DNA from: Phoronis australis
Lineage: Eukaryota > Phoronida > Phoronidae
Length of the DNA stretch: 61,136 nucleotides
Reading direction: 5' to 3'
NCBI GenBank assembly: GCA_002633005.1
Contig: NMRA01000834.1
Coordinates: 8,297-69,432 of the forward strand
Shown: one piece after another, positions 1 to 10,702 of the stretch
Numbering within the stretch: the stretch's first letter is position 1
Layout of the letters: each line of letters begins with the position of its first letter
The notes under the pieces: model-generated
Told to the model about the DNA's origin: nothing
Seen by the model: only the letters and a program-made list of their open reading frames with translations
Databases searched by the model: none
Made by a program: the position numbers and the translations under genes

Positions 1-1797
1 AACGAGAGCGCTCGGAGGAGCGACACTTGGCGGAACTAATCGAAAAGACGACGATGAGGGAGACGACGACAATCAAGACGATCACGGCGGCAATTATGAA
101 TAAGACGATAACACGATAACATTCATGTGACTAGCGAAGAAATCAAATAGAGAGCAGACAATCAACTACAATAAAGAACAATAGATGGCCCAGCATGACG
201 GACGAGTCATGTCTGTTCCCACATTCTAAAATAGGTGGCGCTATGTGACAGTCTGCAAAGCAAAGTTATGTTTACAATAAGTATTTGCCCTGGAATTGTA
301 CAGTCTACAGAGAGCTATGCCACAGTAGGACACTGCTGGCTGGGTCAGTCTGGGTCAACTAGGCATAACCAAAACAAAGCCAGCCAGCTGCGTGACCGAA
401 TTGGAACAACGGTATCCGTAAATCTCAAATAAATCAAAAAGTAGACGTCGTAGCGCAAAATGGAAAATATCTTCTGAAAGCCCGTTCAAAACTCTATCTA
501 AAATGGTAGTTTGGCAAACAAGATAACATTCATGTGACTAGCGACGAAATCAAATAGAGAGCATACAATCAACTACAATAAAGAACAATAGATGGCGCCA
601 CATGACGGTCCAGTGTACAGTAGAACTGTGCTGGCTGGGTCAGTCTGGGTCAACTAGGCATGATCAAAACAAAGTGAACTGAAAGCCAGCCAGCTTCGTG
701 TGACCGAAGGAACAACGGTATCCGAAAATCTCAAATAATTCAAAAAGTAGACGTCGTAGCGCAAAATGAAAATTATCATCTGAAAGCCCGATCAAAACTC
801 TATCTAAAGTGGTAGTCTGTCAAACACGATAACATTCATGTGACTAGCGTAAAAATCAAATAGAGAGCACACAATCAACTACAATAAAGAACAATAGATG
901 GCACAACATGACGGACGAGCCATGCTTTACAGTAGGACAGTGGTGGCTGGGTCAGTCTGGGTCAACTAGGCATAACCAAAACAAAGTGAACTGAAAGCCA
1001 GCCACCTGCGCGCTTGCATAGGAACAACGGTATCCGAAAATCTCGAATAAATCAAAAAGTAGACGTCGTAGAGCAAAATGGAAAATATCTTCTGAAAGCC
1101 CGTTCAAATCTCTATCTAAAGTGGTAGTTTGTCAAAAATCCAAGAAAGTTTCGAGAAAATTGAAAATTTGCCGTTTTTTGAAATTCAAAGTCAAATAACT
1201 CGAAAACGGTAAGTCTGAGAAATACGCTCTCCCAGACTTTTAGAAAAGGCCATACTTCAAGGAATCCACATGCAAAAATTCACGTCATTTGCTCTTCCCA
1301 TAAAAATGCGACACCAGAGCGATTGAAACCGTGTGAACATGCCCCACAGCCGCCATCTTGAAAGTGATTTCCGGTTCAATAATTTTTTATAAAAGCTTAT
1401 TAAGCTCAACAAACACGGGACCAGTTTGAAAGTGATTGGTTCGCAAATGCGCCCTCTACAGGAGAAAACGTTTTTAGACATATTTCGGGGTGCGCATGCG
1501 TCACGTCCAATATTTCCGCCATCTTTAACCGGAAGTCGACGATTTTCTGTTTATTTGTAGCACATGCGCTGTAGTATATTCGTACCGATTTTCAGCTATG
1601 TAGGTCGAAAAATGCGGCCTTTACGAGCATTTGACTGCGAAATCGGATACAAAATGGCCGCCTTGTCCGCCATTTTGTATTCGATCATGACCAAAAACAA
1701 TAGGCTTCCATTACTTACAGATCTACACGTCGTGTGAAAATTTTATGAAAATCGGACGAAAATTGCGACCTGTAGAGTGCGAACAAACAAAAAAAAT
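1..1797. repeat. Array unit, subfamily A (first array)
   Basis: The unit begins with the shared A start AACGAGAGCGCTCGG, followed by GGAGCGACACTTGGCGGAA. The first ~1.1 kb holds three direct sub-repeats of roughly 300-400 bp that begin near 119, 521 and 827, each with a block containing AACAATAGATGGC and a GCTGGCTGGGTCAGT block. The second half holds the motif core at 1350-1537 and a near-perfect palindrome at about 1640-1685. Unit 47642-49438 matches it almost base for base and in sub-repeat layout, so the two are recent duplicates. Small open frames inside overlap on both strands and are not taken as genes. Confidence 0.85.
1350..1537. promoter_or_regulatory. YY1/ETS/CTCF/NRF1-like motif core
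   Basis: In plus-strand order: CCGCCATCTTG (YY1-like) at 1350, an ETS-like TTCCGGTT with one change at about +17, TGCGCCCTCTACAGG (CTCF-like on the minus strand) at 1448, TGCGCATGCG (NRF1-like) at 1491, then CCGCCATCTTTAACCGGAAG (YY1 plus ETS). Motif names come from vertebrate consensus sites. Binding in this animal is not shown. Confidence 0.55.
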
Positions 1798-2999
1798 GAA
1801 AGAGCTCTGAGGAGCGAAACTTGGCGAAATTAACCAAAAAAAAACACGTTCGAGAGAACGAGAAAAGACGACGACAGAGATGATGACGAAGATGACAGCT
1901 ATGACGACGATGGTGGCGATAATGGACAACCCTAGTTATGATATCATTCATATAACGAATGTAGAGGTCAGAAATCACTAAAAAATAGGCTACAGTCTTG
2001 AGCGACACCTGGCGAAATTAACTGAAGAAAAGACGACGTCGGAGATGATGACGAAGATGACGAATATGATGATGGTGGTGGCCATGATGAAAAACATCAT
2101 AACATTCATATGACGAATTTAGATGTCATAAATCATTAAGAAATAGGCTGCAGTCTAGTTCAATAGAAGCTAAACCAACCTGAATGAAGCAAGAGCAGCG
2201 TTATCACAAAATCTCAAATAACTCAAAAAATTGACGTTGTAGACAAAAATGACAAGCATCTTCTGAAAGCCCGTTTAAAGTTCTATCTAAACTGATGGTA
2301 TCGCCTAATTCCGTAAATTTTTCGAAAAAAATGAAATTTTGCGTTTTTGTCAAAATTTCAAAGTCAAATAACTCGAAAACGGTAAGTCTGAGAAAAAAAT
2401 TGTTACAAGCCATTTGGAAGATAATACTTCAAAGAATCTGCATGCAAAAAATCACGTCTTTTTCTCTTCCCGTTTAAAATCGCACTCCAGACGACTGAAA
2501 ATGGGTCAATATGCGCCATATCCGCCATCTTGAAAGCAACTTCCGGTTTTTTGGCATTGTATAATAGCATGTTACAAGAAACTAATACCTGTGTAAATTC
2601 GAAGGAGTTGGTCTCATAATGCGCCCTCTAGAGGAGAAAACGTTTTTAAGCCAAAATCGGGGTGCGCATGCGCGATCGCCGATATTTCCGCCATCTTTAG
2701 CCGGAAGTAAACAATTTCCGGGATACTTGTAGCAAGCTTCAGGTCCATTCACTGTGCCGATTCTTAGCCTATTACGTAAAAAATTGTAGCCTCCAGAAGC
2801 ATTTGAACCTTTAAATGGAAACAAAATGGCCGCCACAGCCGCCATCTTGGATCCGATTTTGACGAAAAACAATAGGCTTCCAGTACTTCCGGAACAACGT
2901 GTTATGTGTAAATTTCGTGATGATCGGAAGAAATTTGCGACCTGTATCGTGCGAACAAACAAAAAAAACAAAAAAACAAACTTATTGTCAGAGCAATAT
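1798..2999. repeat. Array unit, subfamily B (first array)
   Basis: The unit begins with the B-type start GAAAGAGCTCTGAGGAGCG followed by ACTTGGCGAAATTAAC. A second GAGCGACACCTGGCGAAAT start lies about 200 bp later, so the front is internally duplicated. GATGATGACGAAGATGACG trinucleotide-like runs follow each start. The motif core starts at 2522 with its NRF1-like TGCGCATGCGCG at 2663. The unit ends in A-rich sequence that leads into the hairpin minisatellite. Confidence 0.8.
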
Positions 3000-3244
3000 A
3001 CTTGGCGAAATTTATTTCGCCAAGTAAAAAACTTGCTGTCAGATCAACATACTTGACGGAATTAGAAGAATTCCGCCAAGTAAAAAAACTTGCTGTCAGA
3101 TCAACATACTTGGCGGAAAAATTCCGCCAAGTAAAAAACTTGGTGGAAGAGCAACATACTTGGCGAAATAAACTTCGCCATGTAAAAAAAAAAACTTGCT
3201 GTCAGACCAACATATTTGACGGAATTCGAAGAATTCCGCCATGT
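3000..3244. repeat. Hairpin minisatellite ending the first array
   Basis: Five short inverted repeats lie at 3000-3025, 3051-3081, 3108-3132, 3158-3183 and 3214-3244, separated by spacers related to AAAAACTTGCTGTCAGA. Arms are ACTTGGCGAAAT/ATTTCGCCAAGT in the first and ACTTGGCGGAA/TTCCGCCAAGT in the third. The other three are imperfect versions. Unique sequence follows directly, so this marks the edge of the array. Confidence 0.85.
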
Positions 3245-3625
3245 AATAACCCCCACTGTTAATCAGCTACCAGATTAGAACACCAGCAAATGTCTGACGA
3301 TATTTAATTAGCTGATCTCGACTTGCCAGGATTTGATGGTTGATGCATAGTTCTTATAACCGGGTCAACTAAACACATCATTAGTCATCCTCCATTGTGG
3401 TTTGTGTAAAAGTCGTCATATATGATGCTGCTCGTTTTCCCGCGGTCTATAGTATACTAAAGAATGGCGAGGAGTTGCGTTTATGGTGATAGTGACAGCC
3501 CAGTACTTGAACTAGCTATGTCTCTTTTCACTTTTCCGAGGCGTGTTCTGATTGTTTCAAATGACCGGTTACTGATATGTGACAAAGTTTCACAATAATT
3601 TGTGCTAGATTTGCTGAGTTCACTG
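3245..3625. other. Spacer between array and KY gene 3' end
   Basis: No coding frame, RNA gene or repeat was recognised here. It separates the hairpin repeats from the 3' UTR of the minus-strand KY-like gene. Confidence 0.5.
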
Positions 3626-3631
3626 TTTATT
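3626..3631 (-). terminator. Polyadenylation signal of the KY-like gene
   Basis: The minus strand reads AATAAA about 46 bases beyond the stop codon of the KY-like gene. This gives a short, plausible 3' UTR. No competing signal lies between them. Confidence 0.6.
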
Positions 3632-3676
3632 TGTTGTTTCTGTGGCAGATACAAAAACAATATATTTACAAACTTT

Positions 3677-5411
3677 TTAGTCTTTGAAGACCTCGTAGTG
3701 CAGCAGTGTATCGAAGTTGCCGGCTTGTTTATCAAAGCAAGCCACAACCTTTGCACCGGAACACGAAGGTTTGATGAACACATCGCCACACCAGTTCTCT
3801 CCCGTCTTCGACAGGTATGTCCAATCCTCCCCAAGAATAACAGCCACCTCTACTGCACCGGCCACAGACAGCTTGAACTGTACAACCTCTTTTGCCATTA
3901 GCTGGCCGGACATTGGACATGTGAGATAACACCTATTCCACATTACGTACGCCGTAGGAAACGAGGCAGACGTGAATCGTTTCCTCCTGTTCCGGATTAG
4001 ATAGTTGAAAACATTGGGAAGCTGGTCGGTGGGATCGCCCGCTTCTTTAGCGTAAAGGTGGATTCGATACAGCCCAATGTCCCGTGGGCGGAAGAAAAGC
4101 ACGATCTCGGACGCAGTCCTATGCATGAAAGTAAAGCTCATATCCACCTCAGTCGGCTCATTGTTACCGAAAGCAAAGTCATACGTCAGATTAACGTCTT
4201 TCTCTGTGCCAAGAATGATGGTTACCGTGTCGTCTTTATCCATCTCAATGTAAGGATCTTCGTGTGATTTAGTGGTTAGGCCGAGGTCTTTATAGCCAAA
4301 TTTTTCACCCCAGTGCCCGTTAGGAACTAAAGGGAATTCCACAAGATCTTTGCTCATTTGAACGGTGTTGATGTAATACTTGCACATCTGCGAAAAGACA
4401 GAGTCACCGGCATGCTCTTCTCGAGCGTAAATGTCCAATCCATATTCTCCGTACTCTGGGAGACTAACAGTGAAATATACATGTTTACCTATAGTTCGAT
4501 GCATAGTATATGATAACAGTTTTGAGCTTGATGCCTCATTTCTCACGAGTTTTGCCACAAACTGCAGGTTTCTTGACATCAAAAACTTGATTTCTATATT
4601 ACCACCAGTAGGCGAAATTGATCCCCGCTCATGAGAAATGGCGACGACGCCATGTCGCTTGCAGTCGGCTCCAGGACCCCATTCCCCCTGAGCACATTTT
4701 GGATACGGTTGGCCATTAAATTTTTCCTTGAGGTGAACAATCTTATACTTGCAAAGGCACGAAAACGTGTGATTATTTATGTAGTTTTTTGTGTTGATCT
4801 CTTTCCCAAATACCTCGAAGTGGAATATACCAGTTGACGGCAGACGAACACCGAATGATACGTGATCTTTGTGTTTCTGCTGAAGTACAAAATTGTCTAG
4901 GCTTGTAGCGTCTTTTGAATGAGCAAGATTCTCGTCTTCGTACGTTAATAAGAATTTTATTTCGACATGCTCCAACTGATCGGGTTTAATGTCCAACCGT
5001 ATTGTTTCTTCTGTAGCAGAGAACTTAATTACGGCGACTTGGTGTGAGCGAAATTTCATTCCTAGCTTGAAGAATAACGACTTGGCCAGAGGTAGGTTGA
5101 TGAAATCTTCTAAAGTGTGGGGTTTTTTCAAAAGCTGCCATTCAGGATTTTTGGCCCAGTGGCTGTATATAAATTGATCTGGGTCCGTGAGAAAGTAATG
5201 CTCGTCATTCGTGTACGTCATGTCCCTCTTGGAACCAATACCGGCCACAACGTGCCTGGCCGCCCATTGACAGTCGACCAGTCTCCATTCCTTTTCTATG
5301 AGAACTGCACTCCATGTGTTACTGAATTCGGTCCCGTCGAACGCCATACCTGGCTGGTAGCCAGCTCCCTTACTGTATCCCGTGACGGTGACGCAGTGAA
5401 TGTAAGCGTGC
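3677..5411 (-). CDS. KY (kyphoscoliosis peptidase)-like protein, 3'-terminal exon
   Basis: This is the long last exon of a transglutaminase-like/KY family protein (577 codons here). The minus strand shows an acceptor (CACTTTCAG) just before 5411. The frame extends 21 codons upstream of the first Met, through the family motif GYSKGAGYQPG. After it come NTWSAV, where the family normally has the catalytic His (HAWN-type), and RLVDCQW, which keeps the catalytic Asp. Counting from the Met at 5347, residues ~105-205, 235-330 and 352-455 are three related beta-type repeats, each ending like GLYRIHLYAKE followed by a Cys- or Phe-rich strand. A fourth, Cys-containing repeat fills ~460-556. The family works at the cytoskeleton and in muscle maintenance. 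Here His is replaced by Asn, and the Cys in the previous exon is also replaced, so peptidase activity is unlikely. Confidence 0.9.
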
Positions 5412-5603
5412 CTGAAAGTGACATAACATTTTCGTTCTGAGTTTCAAAGGATTTATAAACTAGTACCTGCATTTGCTGCTCGAACCACTTTGAGGTGTAA
5501 TCATGATAAGAGAAGCACGCGTCAGGATAGGAGATAGGTCAATATCTATCAGGAATGGCAATGCACAAGACAAAAAATAAACCGGTTCTCTTTCCTGGCT
5601 ACT
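5412..5603 (-). other. KY-like gene, last intron, 3' part
   Basis: Intron sequence between the acceptor at 5412 and the Pao insertion. No other feature was recognised. Confidence 0.6.
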
Positions 5604-5607
5604 ATAT

Positions 5608-5771
5608 TGTCACGAGGTTGTGATTGACAAATATATCCTATAGGAGCGAAACAAAAAACGTGACCCTTTAACAAAATGTCGGGACCAGGAAGCGAGCTAC
5701 GCTTGCGCACTACTTGGTGCGACACCTAGCGGCTTCCTCAAAAACTAATCAACTAATAAACGAATGTAACA
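5608..5771 (-). repeat. 3' LTR of the Pao element
   Basis: On the minus strand it starts TGTTACATTCG and ends CGTGACA, so it has TG...CA ends. A purine-rich GGGAGTCGGAG precedes it and could be the polypurine tract. Its first ~75 bp repeat at 9288-9362. At 164 bp it is short for the group, so the inner boundary is less certain than the outer one. Confidence 0.55.
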
Positions 5772-6104
5772 CTCCGACTCCCTAATTACGGAGAGTAAGT
5801 CGAAATAATTATACAACTAACTAAATCACATCATATATTTACAAACTCGATACTAAATGGCATTCTTGAGACTCACTGTCAACTAAGGCTCCTTGGCCTA
5901 GCAAACCACAAGACAGTGTTTCTAAAGAACACATTCTAAAATGTAAACACACACCAAAATATGGAATAAACGATCAAAAATCTAGTGTTCGTAAATTAAA
6001 GTCATGTAATGTCTATGAACGAAAAACAGTTTTTACGAGCTAGTCCATACAAACGTTCTTTGATCTTGACTTCAAAGGTTGACATACGCGCAACACAAGT
6101 AAAT

Positions 6105-6172
6105 CAATGATCCATCACCACAATAAATCACACAGATCCATCACAATATAATCAACAGATCCATTACAACTT
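6105..6172. repeat. Three ~25-bp tandem repeats in the Pao 3' region
   Basis: GATCCATCAC/GATCCATTAC blocks recur three times with AATAAATCACACA-like spacers, between the integrase tail and the 3' LTR. They are probably untranslated. Confidence 0.6.
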
Positions 6173-6287
6173 ATAATGCCAAATAGACTTTTTAGCATTA
6201 TACCAAATGGTGACTGGTCTTTCATACTGCGAATTTTGTGTTTGCACAGTAGCAATACGCACTAAGCCTTTGTTGTCAGGTTTGACA

Positions 6288-6629
6288 TCAATAATTTTGA
6301 CCAATGGGCCAGACGTTTCTTGGTGAATTATCAAACACAAGCACTATATCACCAATTTTCAAATGTCTCCTTTGCTTGAGCCATTTCTGCTTTTCTTGAA
6401 GACACAGGACATATTCTTTCTTCCACCTTGACCAAAATATGTCGCTCAAATAATGAACTTGTCTCCAACGGCGTTTCACATACATGTCGTTTTTCACAAA
6501 CACGCCTGGTGCAAACTGTTCACCGGACGGAGATGTAGACATCAACATATGATTAGGAGTCAAGGGTACTGGATCTCTGGGATCAGATGACAAAACTGTA
6601 AGTGGTCTACTGTCAAGAATGGACTCCAC
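6288..6629 (-). pseudogene. Pao integrase C-terminal / DUF5641-type segment
   Basis: The frame opens with MESILDSRPLT, the region that carries the third catalytic residue (Glu) of the integrase core. It continues into a Trp/Arg-rich domain (RRWRQVHYLSDIFWSRWKKEY) and ends near RNVWPIGQNY, as DUF5641 tails of Pao integrases do. It is a different frame from 6729-7511, and the ~100 bp between them contain stops. Confidence 0.8.
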
Positions 6630-6728
6630 TTAGCAAAACAAGGTTTAAAGGCCTTCGTTGTCTAGTTTCACTGACTGCTCTTTGGTTAAACCGTACAAAA
6701 TTTTACGGACTGACCTCATCTGCCGTTC

Positions 6729-7511
6729 TCACAGTCCACCATGGTGACTTGCAGTAGGGGTGTTGAAGTCCCACTGTTTGCCTTCTTGTTGCAACTCAGC
6801 GTGAAGTCTGTCCTCATTCCATTCTCTGATGGCTGCTCGCAACTCTCTGTCTGCACCCATTAAGTTTGTCCCATTGTTTGACTTCATCCATTTGACAGGA
6901 CCTCTCCTGGAAATAAATCTTCTAATAGCATTAATACATGAGTCAAGATCTAATGATTTTGCTAGCTCCAAATTACAGGCACAAGATTCAAAACAAGTAA
7001 ATAGAACCCCGTAACGCTTGTAAACAGATCGACCTCGCTTGATTTCAAGAGGACCAAAGTAGTCGACTCCACACTTGGTGAATTGTTTGTGATCACCAGT
7101 GACTCTTTGAGCAGGTAAGTCGGACATTTGTTGCTCTCCCAGTCTTCCGAGGTATCTTCCACAATGAACACATCTTGACAAAATCTTCTTCACAGTCTTG
7201 CTTGGTTTCAGAATCCAAAATCTTTCACGAAGCTTGGTAAGCACTATGTTTCTTCCAGCATGGCCTAATCTTCTGTGCATATCTTGAAGTAGAAAGTACG
7301 CAACAGGATTGTCACCAGGAATAACAATGGGATGCTTGGTATCATCAGGTAAACTTGCACGAACCAATCTGCCACCTACTCTTAGCACACCGTGGTCATC
7401 TAAGAAGGGATCTAACTTCTGAACACTGGCTTTCATAGGTTGCCCGGTCAACAAGTATTTTCTCTGAACATATTTGATGATGAACATCTCGGCGGCACTT
7501 AACTCTTGCAT
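6729..7511 (-). pseudogene. Pao integrase: zinc-binding and catalytic core
   Basis: The 260-codon frame has an H2C2 zinc-binding motif (His79, His84, Cys114, Cys117) and a DDE-type core. Asp150 (GVDYFGP) is present, but the second catalytic position reads SNNGTN instead of the usual SDNGTN, so Asp is replaced by Asn at residue 212. The frame stops at HGGL, inside the core. The copy is therefore dead in two independent ways. Confidence 0.85.
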
Positions 7512-7513
7512 TG

Positions 7514-7720
7514 TTAACTGTGACGACGCGACTTTACTACTTCTAGTCGAGGGCTGCTTTTTGTTAGCAACTGCTTGAAGAGATACTTGGCACGCAAAAC
7601 ATATGCAGACACTCTGAGAAGTTTTCCCCAGCTTGAAAACCTTTCAATGAGATTTTGGAAATCTTCATAAAAATCAAGGGGCTGCAAAACCTTGACTACT
7701 GTACTGGCTACTACTTTCAC
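7514..7720 (-). pseudogene. Pao linker between RNase H and integrase
   Basis: A short open frame in line with the pol order, rich in hydrophobic and basic residues (RVSAYVLRAKYLFKQL). It abuts the integrase frame and is separated from the RNase H frame by a frame break near 7750-7850. Confidence 0.6.
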
Positions 7721-7849
7721 TTCAGGGTCGTCTTGGCTAAGGTCTGGAGTGATGGAAACTTTTGGCCATCCAAACTCACAGCTGTGAAGGAATTACGGAC
7801 CATGTAACCACTGTTGAACTGACTTCTCGTCTCTGCACAGGATACCTCT

Positions 7850-9223
7850 TCATGCTGCATCAGCGGGGTTTTCCTTGGTGCTGACGTAGTTCCATTGTTG
7901 AGGGGTAGAACCTTCCAAAATCACAACCAGTCTATTGGCGACAAAGGTTCTAAATCTTGCAGTAGTGTTCTGGATGTACTTAATTACAGATGTACTGACT
8001 GTCCAGAAATAAGTGGCATCGAATTTGATGTCAACGGCTTTCAAAATCAAATTGACAATTTTAACGGCTAGGGTAGCGGCTGTTAGCTCTGATCTTGGGA
8101 TGGTCATTTTCTTGTTTGGTGCTACTCGAGCCTTACCCATAACAAGACTACAAAAAACTTGACCATTGGAGTCTTCTAATCTACTGTAGACTGCGACACC
8201 ATAACCAACTTCGCTGGCGTCACTAAAAGCATGTAGCTGCCATGCTTTTGCATCAACATCCTTTGGCTTGAGGCTCCTTGGAATTTCAGCCTGTTGAATT
8301 ACATCAATAGTCTTCAACCAATTTTGCCAAATAACATTGTCTGACTCGGCAATCTTGTCATCCCAATCAACATTCTGCTTCAAAAGAGACTGGAGAAGGA
8401 TTTTAGCAGGCAAAACCATGGGCGCTGCTAAACCTAATGGATCATAGACTGAATGAACAGTTGACAGAATACCTCGTCTTGTTGCTGATTTCTCGGCTAA
8501 ACTAAGGTTGAAACCAAATGTATCTTTCTTTGGGTGCCAAAATACACCAGGGGTTCTTTCAGAAGGGATCGCTTGATCGGTCTTGTCTAAGTCGAGTTGA
8601 AAATCTTGAAGCTCCTTCGACCTCTCATCTTCAGGGATGGACTCAATTATGGCTCTACTGTTACTAGACCACTTAGTGAGATGAAAACCTCCAAGACTAC
8701 ACAAACTAGACAACTGTTTCACTCTGTCTAAACCAACACTTTCAGTGGGAACTGCCTTTAGACAGTCGTCTACATAAAAATTATTGGAAATCTTGCTACA
8801 AACTTCACTACTAAACTCAGAGGAGTGGTCAATCGCTGTCTGCTGAAGGGCAAAACTGGCACAAGCAGGGTTTCGCTGCAGATCACCATCGGGAAACCAA
8901 TAGAACTGCAAATAATCTCTATCTTTGGGCGGGACCACAACCTGATAGAACATAGACTCAACATCACTTGTGATGGCATAGGGCTCTTGGCGAAATCTAA
9001 GTAGAACGTCTAGCAGACTACTTGTCAAATTGGGACCAGGGAGAAGTAGATCATTCAATGAAACACCATTGAATCTTGCAGCAAAATCAAATACTACTCT
9101 AAGTTTCTGTTTACGCGGATGATACACGCCATGGTGGGGTATGAACCACACCTTGCCATCTTGCCTGGAATTAACTTCAGGGAGCACTTCTTCAGCGTGG
9201 CGATTCTTCAACACTTTGTCCAT
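7850..9223 (-). pseudogene. Pao reverse transcriptase, A17-type region and RNase H
   Basis: In the 457-codon frame, RT shows Asp87 (TSDVESMF) and the YVDD box at 150-153. The region around DLQRNPACASF is shorter than the family pattern, which suggests a small deletion. An A17-type segment follows at roughly 200-320, then RNase H with Asp335 (FSDAS) and Glu379 (RSEL). The third RNase H acidic residue is replaced: the motif reads FWTVSTS where FWTDSTS is usual. The frame continues upstream of the first Met to about 9262, where pol sequence stops. Confidence 0.85.
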
Positions 9224-9287
9224 GAAGGCTGTATATTCAGAGTAGCTTCTTATCTGACATCAATTTGCGTCGCAAGTAACTTAACCT

Positions 9288-9362
9288 CTACGCGTGCGCA
9301 CTACTTGGTGCGACACTTAGAGACTTCCACAAAAACTAATCAACTAATAAACGAATGTAACA
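9288..9362 (-). repeat. 5' LTR fragment of the Pao element
   Basis: About 75 bp that match 5697-5771 closely, including TTGGTGCGACAC and ACTAATCAACTAATAAACG. The rest of this LTR is deleted. Confidence 0.75.
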
Positions 9363-9467
9363 ATATTTATTTTTCTCTTGAATATTGTCGATATATTGAA
9401 TTTCATGTTTTTGACAATATTGACCACAGAATTAATGAAAGCCTATGCATTTTTAAACTCTGCTTAC

Positions 9468-9541
9468 CGACACAGCTTCATGAACATGTGATGATAACTT
9501 TCTGAGCCGCGTTTGATATTCCTCAACATCCACATCGGCGA
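9468..9541 (-). CDS. KY-like gene, exon at the catalytic Cys position
   Basis: Bounded by the acceptor CTGAACAG and the donor GTAAGCA on the minus strand; 74 nt, phase 0 in and phase 2 out. It joins in phase with 5411, so the split Arg codon continues as LCR-HAYIHC. The peptide matches the family pattern for the Cys loop. At the Cys position, three residues before the conserved Tyr, the exon reads GSESY, so Ser replaces the nucleophile. The Pao element sits in the intron that follows. Confidence 0.75.
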
Positions 9542-10369
9542 CTGTTCAGAAATTTTACTATCATCGTCGTCCAAACCGTCCAAGTCTATAGCTATCAACC
9601 ATTTAAATATAGACCTAAACAACAGATGAATGGTCATTTAAGCGATATAATTTGAAAGAGCTGGCTTGAGTGAAAAGTCTTGTATATGAGACATTGCTGG
9701 CTGCACTCGATTATTCACTTTACCCGCTCAGTTCCCAACGAACCCCCAATCATGAGAGGTCTACCACACAATTGTTGTTGATAGAGAGATGGTTTGGGAT
9801 CTAGGAAGCACTCTAAAGTTCTAACTGGGTTTCAGGTGACAGTGCACTGGACTTGATGCCTTTCTTCCACTCTGTCAAAAACTTTCATTTAAATGAAAAG
9901 CTGTGGGTAACTTCACATCAAAACCGCTAATCACGACCACGGAAACTTGATGCTGTCTCATATTTTGGCCTATTATCTTTCACCATAAATGAAGCCCGGC
10001 TCTAAAAAGGTGCCAAAACACAAAACTGAAATTTTCAGCCCAAAACCATGACTTCCATGCAAACGTTTAACATAAACCCACATTACAACATAAAAGCAAA
10101 TTTCCAGCCGACTCAAAAGTTCTGGTTCAAAAGTGGTGCCATCCTTCTAAATCTTTTGCAATTGTGGGTTGTTTGAGACTACCTGAAATCTCAGCATATA
10201 GCTCAATCGCTACGCAGAAATGCAATAATGGGCCAGACATGCCATTGATCTGTAACTGGAAGTTGTCATAAAGAACAACCGACGTATTAGCCGGTTGACG
10301 TGGCGGAAACGCTGAACTGAATTACGTGCAGCCAATAAAAGATTGATTTGTATGACAAAATTACATTAC
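9542..10369 (-). other. KY-like gene, intron
   Basis: AT-rich sequence with no recognised repeat or exon. If the KY domain is complete, a small exon for the segment before the Cys loop might lie here. Confidence 0.5.
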
Positions 10370-10421
10370 CTGCAATTCTGTCGATGGACTCCAATCGTCA
10401 GCATTAAACGAAAAGCTTACT
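10370..10421 (-). CDS. KY-like gene, short exon (tentative)
   Basis: 52 nt between an AG at 10422 and the donor GTAATG at 10369. It enters in phase 2 and leaves in phase 0, exactly as its neighbours require, and encodes VSFSFNADDWSPSTELQ. The acceptor lacks a strong pyrimidine tract. The peptide is shorter than the segment usually found between the helical region and the Cys loop of KY proteins, so part of that segment may be missing or encoded elsewhere. Confidence 0.5.
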
Positions 10422-10619
10422 CTAGTAGTTTATCATTCAGTGGCATAAATGATTTTGTAGCACTTTTTCGTCTCATTCATTTAGTAACCAATTTAAGATT
10501 CTCTGCACCTTGGCATTGACTAGCCAGATGAAATGATAGTGGTATAAACTAATTTTGCCTTTACTTTTATGGCTTGTCTCACCGTTTCAGGACGCACCTC
10601 CAGTTGTTCATCTATTTAC

Positions 10620-10702
10620 CTTACTTTATCAAGGTCATTTTGTAGATGGTCAGTCAATGCTCCGATTAAGCTGTGGTAAGTGGTGCAATTCTCAGTAACA
10701 AT
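10620..10702 (-). CDS. KY-like gene, exon
   Basis: Acceptor CTCTCCATAG and donor GTAAATA; 83 nt, phase 0 in and phase 2 out. It encodes a helical segment ending QNDLDKVR, which resembles the DLEKVR-type stretch that precedes the catalytic core in KY/transglutaminase-like proteins. Confidence 0.7.

Larger units (their letters stand above)
5604..9366 (-). mobile_element. BEL/Pao LTR retrotransposon, degraded and internally deleted
   Basis: On the minus strand the order is a 5' LTR piece, reverse transcriptase, A17-type region, RNase H, zinc-binding integrase, and a DUF5641-type tail, then a 3' LTR. This order and the YVDD RT are typical of BEL/Pao. ATAT stands at 5604-5607 and again at 9363-9366, which fits a 4-bp target duplication. 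Most of the 5' LTR, gag, the protease and the front of RT are missing: LTR sequence at 9288 is followed within about 30 bp by pol. The pol frame is broken at least three times. The element lies wholly inside an intron of the KY-like gene, in the same orientation. Confidence 0.88.

Noticed and set aside
235-432. Open frames inside array units (e.g. 235-432, 47876-48073, 43528-43857) as genes
   Set aside because: They occur on both strands of the same repeat, overlap each other, vary in length between copies and match nothing known.
3051-3132. NFI-type palindromic site (TTGGC-N5-GCCAA) in the hairpins
   Set aside because: The half-sites are present, but the spacing is 11 or more, not 5.
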